Both the position numbers and the translations under genes were made by a program. From Streptomyces sp. TRM70350 (GTDB taxonomy: Bacteria; Actinomycetota; Actinomycetes; Streptomycetales; Streptomycetaceae), in contig NZ_JAHUXH010000012.1 of NCBI RefSeq assembly GCF_019219825.1, positions 62,001 to 126,000 of the forward strand: a DNA stretch of 64,000 nt, given 5' to 3'. Below the pieces are notes generated by a model that saw only the letters and a list, made by a program, of their open reading frames with translations, had not been told where the DNA came from and searched no databases. The stretch's first letter is position 1. Every line of letters begins with the position of its first letter. Of the stretch, positions 45,265 through 56,791 are shown in pieces.

Positions 45265-45402
45265 CGATCCGTTCTCGTCAGCCACCGACACGGTGGGTTC
45301 ACCGCTCCTGCCGCCCACTTCGGCGACTGCCCCGCGTGCCCAGTCGCCGACTGCTGGTTCCGAGCCTGGCACGAGTGCCCCCGGCCCGCGCGGACGAAAC
45401 GG
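45265..45402 (-). promoter_or_regulatory. Upstream element B, similar to the element before cytochrome b
   Basis: This is the counterpart of 878-1012. In transcription direction it keeps CCGTTTCGTCCG, TGCCAGGCTC, GTGGGCGGCAGGAG and the hairpin CCACCG-TGT-CGGTGG followed by CTGACGAGAACGGATCG. In this copy two further hairpins are perfect (GGCAC-TC-GTGCC and CAGTC-GGC-GACTG), where copy A has imperfect versions. A frame from GTG 45302 to the stop at 45258 ends on the fdhB start. The element extends to within a few bases of the fdhB ATG. Function unknown; shared control of two respiratory units is the likely meaning. Confidence 0.6.
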
Positions 45403-45659
45403 TGGTGCGTGGGCCGTTGTGGCGGTCGGGCCGGGCCTCACGACCGCGGGAGTTCCCGCAGGTGGGGCGGGCGGCCGTTCGAGTGAGACCTGCGGTGGAT
45501 AGAATCGATTCGGCACTGGGCAATGGATTGGCTGACGCCCGCGTCCGGCGTCGTGACGCGGTCTGGCGCGCGGCGCCGTCACCGGACGTCGGGACGGGGC
45601 GGCATGATCGGCACTTTTCGCCCGCGGGCACCGCAGCAGTGGGCACGGCGGCGAACGAC

Positions 45660-46646
45660 ATGAGCCTGTACACGGGCCGACCCTCGGGCCTGATCGGAAA
45701 GCAGATCGCGGGCTACCGCATCGAGCATGTGATCGGCCGCGGTGGCATGGCCGTCGTCTACCGTGCGAGGGACCTGCGTCTGGACCGCACGGTCGCGCTC
45801 AAGCTGATCGCCCCGGAGCGCGCCGCCGACGACACCTTCCGACGCCGCTTCACCCACGAGTCCCGTGTGGCCGCGGCCATCGACCACCCGCACATCGTGC
45901 CGATCTTCGAAGCGGGCGAGACCGACGGTGTCCTGTACATCGCCATGCGGTACGTCTGCGGTCTGGACCTGCGGGCCATGCTGGACCGGGAGGGTCCGCT
46001 CCCCGTCGCGACCTCCCTGCGCATCGCCGGGCAGGTGGCCTCCGCACTCGACGCGGCCCATGAGCACGATCTGGTGCACCGGGATGTCAAGCCCGGCAAC
46101 ATCCTGGTCGCCGCGGGCACCGACAGCGACCACCCCGAACACGTCTATCTCACGGACTTCGGGCTGACGAAGAAGTCGATGTCGCTCAGCGGGTTCACCG
46201 CCGCGGGCGAGTTCGTCGGCACGCTCGACTACATGGCGCCGGAACAGATCTCCGGCCGTCCGGTGGACGGCAGGTGCGATCTCTACAGCCTCGCCTGTGT
46301 GGTCTACGAGTGCCTCGCCGGCGGGCCGCCCTTCGAGCGTGACGAGGACGTGGCGCTGCTGTGGGCCCACCAGTACGACCAGCCGCCTCCCCTGACCGAG
46401 AGGCGGGCGGGGATCGCGCCCGCCGCCGCCGATGTCCTGGGGAAGGCCCTGGCGAAGATTCCCGAGGACCGCTACGACTCCTGCCTGGAGTTCGTGAGGG
46501 CCCTGCGCGTCGCCACCGGAAGCGGCGTCGGCGCGCACGCTCGTCCACCATCCCGAGAGGGTCCCCGGCCCCTCGGAGCCTCGGAGCACCCCGAGCCGCC
46601 ACCGGAGCCTCCGGCCTGGGCCCGGCCGGTCTTCCGCGGTCCGTAG
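45660..46646 (+). CDS. Soluble Ser/Thr protein kinase
   Basis: 328 residues, a Hanks-type kinase with P-loop GRGGMAVVYRA (26-36), Lys48 in ALKL, HRDVKPGN (140-147), DFG at 166-168 and the GTLDYMAPEQ activation segment. Unlike many Streptomyces PknB-type kinases it has no membrane helix or PASTA/sensor domain, only a Pro-rich 40-residue tail. A cytoplasmic role is therefore expected. The ribosome site is weak. It faces the LuxR-type gene at the 3' end with only seven bases between stops. Confidence 0.9.
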   Translation: MSLYTGRPSGLIGKQIAGYRIEHVIGRGGMAVVYRARDLRLDRTVALKLIAPERAADDTFRRRFTHESRVAAAIDHPHIVPIFEAGETDGVLYIAMRYVCGLDLRAMLDREGPLPVATSLRIAGQVASALDAAHEHDLVHRDVKPGNILVAAGTDSDHPEHVYLTDFGLTKKSMSLSGFTAAGEFVGTLDYMAPEQISGRPVDGRCDLYSLACVVYECLAGGPPFERDEDVALLWAHQYDQPPPLTERRAGIAPAAADVLGKALAKIPEDRYDSCLEFVRALRVATGSGVGAHARPPSREGPRPLGASEHPEPPPEPPAWARPVFRGP

Positions 46647-46653
46647 CCCGGCG

Positions 46654-46884
46654 TCACAGCCCCAGGGAGATGGCCAGTCGGGTCAGTTCCGCCGTGCTGT
46701 TGATGCCGAGCTTGGCCCGGATGCGGCGGAGATAGGCGTCGACCGTGTGCTTGGACAGTCCCATGTGGCGGGCCGTCTGCAGGTAGGTGCGTCCCGCGGC
46801 GATGTGCCGCAGTGTCTCCTGCTCGCGCGGGGCCAGCGCGGGTGCGGGGGCTTCGGCGTGCGGCGTGGCGAACGTGAGGCTCAT
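46654..46884 (-). CDS. Small LuxR/GerE-type DNA-binding protein
   Basis: 76 residues that consist of a GerE helix-turn-helix alone (LAPREQETLRHIAAGRTYLQTARHMGLSKHTVDAYLRRIRAKLG read over the turn-helix region) with a short Ala/Pro-rich start and no receiver domain. The ATG at 46884 follows GGAGAG. Stand-alone GerE domains often act as developmental regulators in Streptomyces. It is just downstream of the SpoIIE phosphatase on the same strand (about 190 bases), so a functional link is possible. Confidence 0.85.
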   Translation of the reverse strand: MSLTFATPHAEAPAPALAPREQETLRHIAAGRTYLQTARHMGLSKHTVDAYLRRIRAKLGINSTAELTRLAISLGL

Positions 46885-47071
46885 GGGACTCTCTCCGAGA
46901 AGATCGGCTCGTCATCCCTGCTCACAGCCTCGGAAGCGGGGTGACATGTGCTGGAATGTCTTATTTGTCCTCCTGTTCAAAAAGCTTGCGCGCACGACTT
47001 CATGACGGTGTCCTCGCACTGTCACAGGCCTGTCACAGCGCACGTCCGCATGCGCGCCACGGCGCGTTGGG

Positions 47072-49510
47072 TCAGTACCCGGCGAGGGACTGCTCGGCCC
47101 AGATGGTCTTGCCGACGGGCGCGTGCCGGGTGCCCCAGCGCTGGGCGAGCTGGGCGACCAGCAGCAGGCCGCGCCCTCCCTCGTCGAAGGTCCGGGCACG
47201 CCGCATGTGCGGGGCGGTACTGCTCGAATCGGAGACTTCGCAGATCAAGGTGCTGTTCTCGTGAATCAGCCGCAGCTGGATGGGCGGCCGGCCGTAGCGG
47301 ATCGCATTGGTGACCAGTTCGCTGACCATGAGTTCGGTGACGAAGGTGGCCTCGTCCAGTCCCCAGGCCGTCAGCTGGTCGGCCGTACGCCGACGGGCCT
47401 GGGCGACGACGGAGGCGTCGGACGGCAGGTCCCAGACGACGACCCGGTCGTCATGGAGGGCCCGGGTGCGGGCGACGAGCAGAGCGACGTCGTCCTCGGG
47501 ACGGTGGGTCAGCAGACCCGTCAGTACCCGGTCGCAGACCGTCTCCAGCGTGGAGGCGGGACGGGAGAGGGCGGCGAACATGCCGTCCAGGGCGTCGTCG
47601 ATGTCGTGTTCGCGGGTCTGGAGCAGACCATCGGTGTACAGGGCGAGGATGCTGCCCTCGGCGAGTTCGGTCTCCACGGTCTCGAAGGGCAGGCCCCCCA
47701 GCCCCAGCGGCGGCCCGACCGGGACGTCGAGGAGGTACACGGCGCCGTCGGGGGAGACCACGGCCGGCGGGGGATGGCCGGCCCGGGCGAGAGTGCAGTG
47801 GCGGGACACCGGGTCGTAGACCACGTACAGGCAGGTGGTGCCGATGCCCCCGGCGGCGTCCCCGGCACCTTCCGCCCCGGCCTCGTCGGCGGAGAGGTGG
47901 ATGATGAGGTCGTCGAGGTGGGTGAGCAGCTCGTCGGGCGGCAGGTCGACGTCGGCCAGAGTGCGGACCGCGGTGCGCAGGCGGCCCATGGTGGCGGCGG
48001 CCCGCATGCCGTGGCCCACGACGTCGCCCACGACCAGCGCCACCCGTGCCCCCGACAGCGGGATCACATCGAACCAGTCGCCCCCCACGCCGGACTCGGT
48101 ACTGGCGGGCAGGTAGCGGGAGGCGATCTCCAGGGCCGTCTGATCGGGCAGCGTCTGCGGGAGCAGGCTGCGCTGCAGGGTCATGGTGTTGGTGCGGTCC
48201 CGGCTGCGGCGGCGCGCGGTGTGGATGCTGACGGCCGCTCTGGTCGTGAGCCGCTCGGCCAGCCTGAGGTCGTCCGGCTCGAAGGGCTCCCGGCGCTGAT
48301 GACGGCCGAAGAGGGCGAGGCCCAGGGTGATACCGCCGGCCCGCAGCGGCACCGTCATCATCGAGTGGGTCCCGTACTCGCGGATCCAGGCCGCCCCGTG
48401 GTCCTGGGCCACCCATCGGGCGATCACCGGGTCGTTCGTCCCGTACACCGCGCCACGGCCCGTGGCCAGGCACTCGGCGGGCGGCGACAGCGGCGGATAG
48501 ACCGTCGTCCCTCCGACCCCGACCGGGGACTCCAGGCTTCCTTCGAGGACCGACCGCACAGCGGTACGGCACAAGGTGACCGGTTCTGCCGCCGGGCGGG
48601 CGGGTGACTCGTCGCCGCGCGGGGGAGGGTCGAGCAGATCGACGACCACGAAGTCGGCGAGCCGGGGGACGACGACGTCGGACAGTTCCTGGGCGGTGCG
48701 GGCGCTGTTCAGGGTGGTGCCGATGCGGGCGTCGGCGTCGTGCAGCAGGGACGTCTGCTGCCGGGTCCTCTCCAGTCCGGCCCTGTCGTGCGCGGCCAGG
48801 CACACGGCCCGCACCTGGCCGTCCGGGTCCCGCAACGGGGCGAGCGAGGTCGCCCAGTCGTGCTCCGCGCCCGTACCCGAGGGACGGGTGAAGGCGCCCA
48901 CATGCTGCGGCTCCCCCGTCTCCAACGCCAGGCGCATCCTCTGTTCGGTCGCGTCGCTCACGGGATCGGGCGCGATGTCCGGCAGACGCAGGCCGCGCAT
49001 CACGGCCTCGGGGAAGGACAGCGCGCGCTCCATCCCGGCGTTCGCCCGTATCAGCCGCAGGTCCGTATCGAAGATCGCCAGGAGACAGGGGGACTGGGTG
49101 AACGCCCATTCCCTCAGGGATTCACTCAAGGGTGTGCGCGGCCTGCCCGGCACGGGGGACACCACGAGCCACTTGGCCGCCCCGCCGGTGGACGTCGCGC
49201 GGTGCGTGAGCAGTCGTACGTCCATCCGGTGGCCGTCCCGGTGCCGCAGCGCCACGGTGCCGCTCCACCGCTCCTGCCGGGGCGGGGCCCGCCGCGCCGC
49301 ATCGCTGACGACATCGGCGAGCAGGCGGGCGGCGGGGAGCCCTATGACCTCGGAGGTCGCGTAGCCGAGGAGTCGTCGGGCACCTTCACTCCACCCGATC
49401 ACGATGCCCTGCTCGTTGATGGTGGCCGCGGCCGTGTCCGCCGACTCACGCTCACGGGAGGGGTCCGACTCCTCCGGCGGCTCACTGGGAGGGATGGGAA
49501 ATCGTTCCAT
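47072..49510 (-). CDS. PAS-PAS-GAF SpoIIE phosphatase with anti-sigma kinase-like domain (paralogue)
   Basis: 812 residues. Same order as the protein at 26294-28729: PAS (about 25-110), PAS (about 140-255), GAF (about 265-420), SpoIIE phosphatase with GGDWFDVIPLS, VGDVVGHG and EDDVALL, and a C-terminal histidine-kinase-like ATPase with ELVTNAIRY and FDEGGRGLLLV. The two share long near-identical stretches in the phosphatase domain, so they are duplicates with different sensor regions. The start at 49510 has only a weak ribosome site. It probably acts on an anti-sigma antagonist not encoded here. Confidence 0.88.
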   Translation of the reverse strand: MERFPIPPSEPPEESDPSRERESADTAAATINEQGIVIGWSEGARRLLGYATSEVIGLPAARLLADVVSDAARRAPPRQERWSGTVALRHRDGHRMDVRLLTHRATSTGGAAKWLVVSPVPGRPRTPLSESLREWAFTQSPCLLAIFDTDLRLIRANAGMERALSFPEAVMRGLRLPDIAPDPVSDATEQRMRLALETGEPQHVGAFTRPSGTGAEHDWATSLAPLRDPDGQVRAVCLAAHDRAGLERTRQQTSLLHDADARIGTTLNSARTAQELSDVVVPRLADFVVVDLLDPPPRGDESPARPAAEPVTLCRTAVRSVLEGSLESPVGVGGTTVYPPLSPPAECLATGRGAVYGTNDPVIARWVAQDHGAAWIREYGTHSMMTVPLRAGGITLGLALFGRHQRREPFEPDDLRLAERLTTRAAVSIHTARRRSRDRTNTMTLQRSLLPQTLPDQTALEIASRYLPASTESGVGGDWFDVIPLSGARVALVVGDVVGHGMRAAATMGRLRTAVRTLADVDLPPDELLTHLDDLIIHLSADEAGAEGAGDAAGGIGTTCLYVVYDPVSRHCTLARAGHPPPAVVSPDGAVYLLDVPVGPPLGLGGLPFETVETELAEGSILALYTDGLLQTREHDIDDALDGMFAALSRPASTLETVCDRVLTGLLTHRPEDDVALLVARTRALHDDRVVVWDLPSDASVVAQARRRTADQLTAWGLDEATFVTELMVSELVTNAIRYGRPPIQLRLIHENSTLICEVSDSSSTAPHMRRARTFDEGGRGLLLVAQLAQRWGTRHAPVGKTIWAEQSLAGY

Positions 49511-50051
49511 CGCCGCTCATCTCGCCCTCGCTCGTTCCTTGCCCCGCTGTCCCCACGGGAACCGCATGCGAAAGGGCTCCACTGACAAGCATGATTTAGC
49601 GGGGCCGGGAGCACCAACGCAGCGCTGTCACGCGGGCGGACCGGGGCCCGGCCGGGCACGAGGACCAGGGCGAGGACCGCGTCGCCCGCCTGCCACACCA
49701 TCGCGCGGCGCCGTCCGCCGAGGGCGGGCGGCCAAGGCCGAGGATCACGATCCGGCGCGGCGTGGCGCCGAAGAGGCCGCTCCTGTCGGCCATGACCGCG
49801 GCTTCCTTCAACGCCCAGGCAGCGGCCATGACTTCGGGCCGCTCCTCCGTACCGAAAGGGCGCGTTCCCCAGGGGAGAGGACGTGGACCGCGACACGGGG
49901 TACCGCGGCGGCCGAGACGGTCTCGCACAGGTCCCCTCCGACCGGCTCCGGCGCGACGGCTGCGGCGATGTGATCGGCGGTGTGGCCGAGGGAGACGTTC
50001 ACGGCGGGCACCGCCCCTCCGGCAGCGCGCGGACGACGCGCTGTTCGGCGG
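49511..50051. other. Stretch with a possibly decayed frame only
   Basis: 540 bases between the SpoIIE gene and the oxoamine synthase. On the minus strand pieces in different frames look protein-like (PAVNVSLGHTADHIAAAVAP, then MAAAWALKEAAVMADRS), but no family is recognised and no start with a ribosome site fits. Probably a degenerate gene or spacer. Confidence 0.35.
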
Positions 50052-51218
50052 TCACGCGGCGGGGGCCCTGCCCAGGTGCCGCAGCTCGTGCGCCAGCGTG
50101 GTCACGGCGTGCCGGATCTGGTCGGGCGAGTGGTCGCAGGTGATGAAGAAACGCAGCCGGGCCAGTTCCTCCGGTACGGCCGGGTGGAGGACGGGGCTGA
50201 CGCTGATGCCCTGCTCGAACAGGGCCTCCGCGAGCCGCAGTGTCCGCGGCGAGTCCCCGACGACGCACGGGACGATCGGCGTGCCGTGACTGTCACCGGT
50301 GGGGACGCCCGCCTCGCGCGCGAGGCCCGCGAACAGCGCGGAGTTGGCGGAAAGCCGTGCCACGCGCTGGGGCTCGGCACGCAGCAGCCGCAGGGCGGCC
50401 AGGGACGCGGCGGTGTCGGCCTGGGGCATGCCGGCGCTGTGGACGAAGCCCGGAACGGTGTACCCGAGGTACTCGACGACCGAGCGCTTCGCGGCGACAT
50501 AGCCACCGCCGCTCGCCAGCGCCTTGGACAGCGTGCCGGACCACAGATCCACGGCTGGGCGGTCGATGTCGGCGTACTCCCCGATGCCGCGCCCCGTCGC
50601 ACCGATCGTTCCGATGCTGTGCGCCTCGTCGATCATCAGCAGCGCGCCGTGCCGGCGCTTGACCTGGACGAGGGCGGGCAGGTCGGCGATGTCGCCGTCC
50701 ATGCCGTACACGCCCTCGACGACGACGAGCACCCGCCGGTACTGGTGGCGGACCTGTGCGAGGAGGGCGTCGAGGGCGGCTGCGTCGTTGTGCGGGAAGG
50801 GCCGCCGGGTCGCGCCGGAGAGCTTGCACCCCTGCAGGATGCTGTCGTGGGCGAGGGAGTCGTGGACGACCAGGTCGCCCGGCCCGACGAGATGCCCGAT
50901 CACGGTGACGTTGGTGGCATGCCCATGGGGCAGAGTGATTGCGGCTTCGCACCCGAGCAGGTCGGCGAGGTCGGTCTCCAGCTCCCCGTGGAGGCGGCGA
51001 CTGCCGGACAGCGACCGGCTGGCGGACACCGATGTGCCACAGCGATCGATCGCCTCCTTGGCCGCCTGGGTGACCTCCGGGTGCGTCGCCAGGCCCAGGT
51101 AGTCGTAGCTGGAGAAGGACAGGGGATCCCGGCCGTCGACGACGGTCGTGTCCGCCATGCCACCTTCGTGGACGAGGACGTACGGATTGCGCAGCCCCGT
51201 CCGGGCGAGCACGGCCAT
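50052..51218 (-). CDS. Alpha-oxoamine synthase (AONS/KBL type) domain
   Basis: 388 residues from the ATG at 51218, a PLP enzyme of the 8-amino-7-oxononanoate/serine palmitoyltransferase family. Such enzymes condense an amino acid with an acyl thioester and release CO2. Blocks present: FSSYDYLGLATHPEV, GSRRLHGELE, DEAHSIGTIGATGRG (Asp and His) and the PLP-Lys motif TLSKALASGGGYVA. Upstream it reads directly into the end of a PKS module but in a different frame, and the ATG has no ribosome site. It is therefore probably the C-terminal domain of a fused PKS-AONS protein broken by a one-base shift. Alternatively it is a separate protein. Confidence 0.8.
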   Translation of the reverse strand: MAVLARTGLRNPYVLVHEGGMADTTVVDGRDPLSFSSYDYLGLATHPEVTQAAKEAIDRCGTSVSASRSLSGSRRLHGELETDLADLLGCEAAITLPHGHATNVTVIGHLVGPGDLVVHDSLAHDSILQGCKLSGATRRPFPHNDAAALDALLAQVRHQYRRVLVVVEGVYGMDGDIADLPALVQVKRRHGALLMIDEAHSIGTIGATGRGIGEYADIDRPAVDLWSGTLSKALASGGGYVAAKRSVVEYLGYTVPGFVHSAGMPQADTAASLAALRLLRAEPQRVARLSANSALFAGLAREAGVPTGDSHGTPIVPCVVGDSPRTLRLAEALFEQGISVSPVLHPAVPEELARLRFFITCDHSPDQIRHAVTTLAHELRHLGRAPAA

Positions 51219-54200
51219 GCGCTCGCTGTGGGGTGACTTCGGGGAAGCACTCGATCCGCGTCTGCTCTTCCGGCCGCGGGGCGGCGGCCGAAGCGGCCGT
51301 CTCAGGCCGGGCCGTACGTGAGTCGGCGGACGGTGGGACGGCATGCAGGTGGGCGGGCGGCGACGCCGGGGCAGCGTCGTCGTGGCCGTCGCCCCGTCCG
51401 GCGACGCCTGCCGGTGCGGCGTCCACGGAGCCGCCCGCGACCAGTGCGGCGATGCTCCCGACGGTCGGCCGGTCAGCGGCCCTCTCGACATCGAACGTCC
51501 CCAGTGGCCACTGCCGCCTGAGCGAGGTGAACAGATCGGTCAGCATCAACGAGTCGAAACCCAGATCGTCGACCAGCAGCTGGTCGCCGCGCAGATGACT
51601 CACCGGAAACGCGCTGATGCGGGACACGTGTGCGAGCACGGCGTCGGTGACCTCGTCGACGTCCCCGGTCGGCGAGGGCTCCTCGACGGCCGGTGCGCGA
51701 GAAGCGGGCACGCCGGCGGGGGCAGGGATGACCGCGGAGGCGGGCGCACCGGCGGTTCCGGCCGCCGACGGGGCGGTGATCCGTGCGGCGGCGTTCTGTG
51801 CGGCAAGCGCCTCGGTGAGACGGGTGAGCAGCGTGACCTGCTGCCGAGCCAGCTGGACCAGTTCGTTCAGCGGGTCGTTCGTCGGGGCCTCCTCGGGCGG
51901 TGCGGGCTGGGCCGGGAGGGAAGCGGCGGTGGTGTCCTGCTGCGCGGGGCCCCGGCCCGGCACCCAGGAGGACTGGGTGCCGAGCCGCGCCACCGGCAGG
52001 TCCAGCAGCCTGCGGTCTCCCTCGGGAACCAGGGCGCGCGGGTCGACCGCGGCGCCCAGGACCGCGAGCCGCGCGAGGGCCAGCACGAAGCCACGTCCGC
52101 GGTCCGCCTCCACCCCGCCCGCCGGGACGACGTGAACGTCGTCGTGGCCGGTGAGATTGCGGCGAACCGCGGCGAGGAGCGAGCCACCCCCGGTCACCTG
52201 GAGGAAGACGCGGGCGCCCTGGTCGTAGGCGGTCCGGACGGCGTCACCGAAGTGGACCGGCGCGGACGCGTGACGCGCCCACAGCTCGCGCAGCCGGTAG
52301 GGGTCGGTACAGACCGCCGCGTCCACACACGAGACGAACGGCAGGACGGGGCTGCCGATGGGACGGTCGGTGAGGTCCGCCCGCACGGCCCCTTCGGCGG
52401 AGGCGAGCCGCGGCGAGTGGAAGGCGTTCGACACATCGAGCGCCGTCGTGACGATCCCCGCCTCGGCGCAGACGTCCCGCAGGGCGGCGAGCCCCCGCGA
52501 CGTACCGCTGACCACGACCTGCCGCGGCTCGTTGAAGCAGGCGAGCCACACGTCGTCGATGCCGTTCATGAGCCGACGGCAGGTCTCCTTGTCGCCGCGC
52601 ACGGCGAGCATCCCGCCCCGCGGCCCGGTCTCGGCCCGCCCGAGGGCCGCGCCCCGGTGGACCAGAAACCGGACGGTGTCCTCGTCGGTGAGCGCTCCGG
52701 CCGCCGCGGCCGCGGCGAACTCTCCGACGCTGTGGCCGAGGGTGAGGTCGGGAGTGACGCCGCAGTCGGTGAGCAGGCGGGTAGCGGCGATCTGTACGGT
52801 ACCCAGCAGTGGCTGGCACACCTCGGTGGCGGCGAGCCGCCGCCTGCGCTCCTCGCAGTCGCCATCGGTCGCCGCGCCGTGGAGCAGATCGGTGAGGTCG
52901 ACGCCGATGTCCCGCCGGACCAGGGCGCCGAGGGCGTCGACGGCCGCCCGGAAGCCGGCGAACCTCTCGTAGAGGTCCTGCGTCATGCCCGGCCGCTCAC
53001 CGCCCTGACCGGGGAAGAGGAAGGCGATGCGGCGCCGCGCGGACGGCAGGGGAGCGTCGGCGGCGAAGGCGCCGTCGCCGAGGTCGCCCCGGGCGCCGTC
53101 GGCGAGTTGCCGACGGGCCCGACGCAGCCGCTGGGCGAATTCGGCCGTGTCGGCGGCCACGATCGCCAGGCGGGCCGTCAGCGGCTCACGCGACCCCAGG
53201 GTGTGGGCCAGTGCCGCGATCGGCGCGCCGGGCGCGTGCTCCACGGCGTCGAGTACGTCGCCCAGGTGCCGGTCCAGCAGCTCGGGGTTACTCGCAGAGA
53301 GCAGCACGAGGTGAGGTCCGGTGTCTTCGGTACGTACCGATGGGCGGCCGACGGCTGGGGCGGGCCGCTCCTCCAGAACCACATGGACGTTCGTGCCGCC
53401 GAAACCGAACGAGCTGACAGCGGCACGCCGCGGGGTGCCCGCGCCCGGCCAGGGCCGTGCGGTGTCGGCGAAGCGCAGGCCCGTCGCGGAGACGCCCAGG
53501 TCCGGATGGGGGGTGGTCTCCGGCTGCGGCACGATGGTGCGGTGATGGACGACCAGCGCCGTCTTGATCAGGGCCGCGATGCCCGCGGCGGACAGGGAGT
53601 GCCCGATGAGGGCCTTGCCCGAGGCGAGGTAGCACAGACCGGGGTCGTCGTCGGGGTACTCGGTGCGCAGCAGGCGCAGCGCCTCGACCTCGGCGCGGTC
53701 GTCGGCGGCGGTGCCGGTGCCGTGGGCTTCGAGGAAACCCACGGACGAGGGGGGAACACCGGCGTCGTCATAGGCCCGGCGCATGGCGCGCAGCCGGCCT
53801 TCCGGGGTGGGGGCCGGCGGTGCCGGGCTCGCGCCGTCGTTGGCGGAGCCGATGCCCTTGATCACGGCATAGACACGGTCCCCGTCGGCGAGCGCGTCGG
53901 ACAACGGCCGTACGACGACGGCACCGGCGCCCTCGCCGAGCACGAAGCCGTCGGCCCGCTCGTCGAACGGGCGGCACACACCGGTGGCGGACAGCGCGCG
54001 CAGCTCGGAGAAGCCGAACAGGCTGTCGGGGGTGAGATTGAGGTACACCCCGCCGACGACGGCGATCCGGCAGGTGCCCTGGCGCAGATGGGCGATCGCC
54101 ACGTCGAGGGCGACCAGCGAGCCGGAGCAGGCGGCGTCGACCGCGAGGCTCGGCCCGCCGAGGTCGAACTGCCGACTGACGGTGCCGGCCGCCATGTTGA

Positions 54201-54636
54201 GCGGGCTCCCGGGCAGGGTGAAGGCCTGGACGGGGGCCGTCATGAGGTCCTTGCAGTCGGACACCGACATTCCGAAGAAGACCCCGGTGTTCTCCCGGTC
54301 GAAGTCGCCGCGGCCCAGCCCCGCGTCGTCGAGGGCCTCACGGGTGATGTCCAGCATCAGCCGGTGCTGCGGATCCATGGCACGGGCACGAGCGGGCGGC
54401 ACCCCGTAGTGCAGGGCGTCGAAACGGTCAACGTCGTCCAGGAAGGCGACCCGGTCGGTGTCCGCGGCATGGGGGGCCGAACGGCTTCCGGATGTGTGAA
54501 AGGTCCCGTGGTGCCACCGCTCCCTCGGCACGGCGGAGAACTGCCGTTCCCCGCTCATCAGGAGCTTCCAGTACGAGCGGATGTCGGGGGCGCCTGGGAA
54601 GCGGCAGCCGAGTCCGACGATGGCGATGTCGGTCAT
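51219..54636 (-). CDS. Type I polyketide synthase module, KS-AT-ACP
   Basis: About 1139 residues up to the frame break; read literally the frame continues to a stop at 50293 within the oxoamine synthase in a wrong frame. Ketosynthase (1-430): C170 in DAACSGS, then EAHGTGT and GHSLSAAG. Acyltransferase (about 540-850): GHSVGEFAA with SNAFHS, pointing to malonyl-CoA. ACP (about 1005-1080): LGFDSLMLTD with the phosphopantetheine Ser. There is no ketoreductase, dehydratase or thioesterase. The ATG at 54636 overlaps the upstream small gene (ATGA). A KS-AT-ACP followed by AONS would make an alpha-aminoketone from an acyl starter, malonyl-CoA and an amino acid (inference). Confidence 0.82.
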
Positions 54637-54935
54637 GACGCGTCTTCCTTGTCGAGGTGCCTGGGTGGGACCACGGCCTCCGTTGCGTCGCTCAGCTGCT
54701 TGATCCGTGCTCTGAGCTGTTCGCCCTCGCCGTGCACGTGCGTGACCAGCATGGCGGCGCGGCGCAGGTCCTCGCCCGCGCTCCGGGCAGTCGGTCCGTC
54801 CACGGAACCGCTGCGGGCCTCCGCCACGGCGGCGGCACAGCTGGAGTCGGAGCGCGCATCGTCGTACCCCTGAGTCTTCAGCCTGCCGGTCGCTTCCGCA
54901 CCGAACACGACGGACAGCAGTGCACGACGGGACAT
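54633..54935 (-). CDS. Small helical protein coupled to the PKS
   Basis: 100 residues, not recognised. It is mostly helical and charged at the end (GEGEQLRARIKQLSDATEAV), so a coiled coil or docking role is possible. The ATG follows GGAGG. Its stop overlaps the PKS start as ATGA, so the two are translated together. No signal peptide, no cysteine pattern (a single Cys). Confidence 0.6.
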   Translation of the reverse strand: MSRRALLSVVFGAEATGRLKTQGYDDARSDSSCAAAVAEARSGSVDGPTARSAGEDLRRAAMLVTHVHGEGEQLRARIKQLSDATEAVVPPRHLDKEDAS

Positions 54936-55131
54936 CGGGGCCTCCGATCCGGATGGCGTTTCGTTCCTGCTCTTTGCGCAGGCGGTCGATTGCCACCGTG
55001 CCCGGAGGGGCGATGAGGTCGTAGTCCCGGCTGTTCGTTACTTGACAGGTGCCGGTGGTGGCCGTACGTGGCCCAGGGGCGGTCGGCGGGACCGGATCGG
55101 TGACGCGGCTGGACGCACAGGCTGAAGCGGG

Positions 55132-56658
<1,527 letters not shown>

Positions 56659-56791
56659 AGCTTTCCCTCCCGCCGGCGCAGAAAATACGCAGATCGAAGG
56701 GTTTGTTAAATATTCACCCACATATTGTGGGTATGAACACCTTTCGTGCCTATTGTGCGCTCCGGTGTCGTAGGGCCCCAAGTGCGCCGGG

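Noticed and set aside
51343..54873. Plus-strand frame of 1176 codons over the PKS
   Set aside because: Antisense shadow of the KS-AT-ACP gene; low-complexity composition and no ribosome site.
54637..54996. Upstream extension of the PKS frame to 54996
   Set aside because: The frame is open, but the conserved KS start (MTDIAIVGLGC) with an AAGGA site is at 54636, and the region is occupied by the 100-aa gene.
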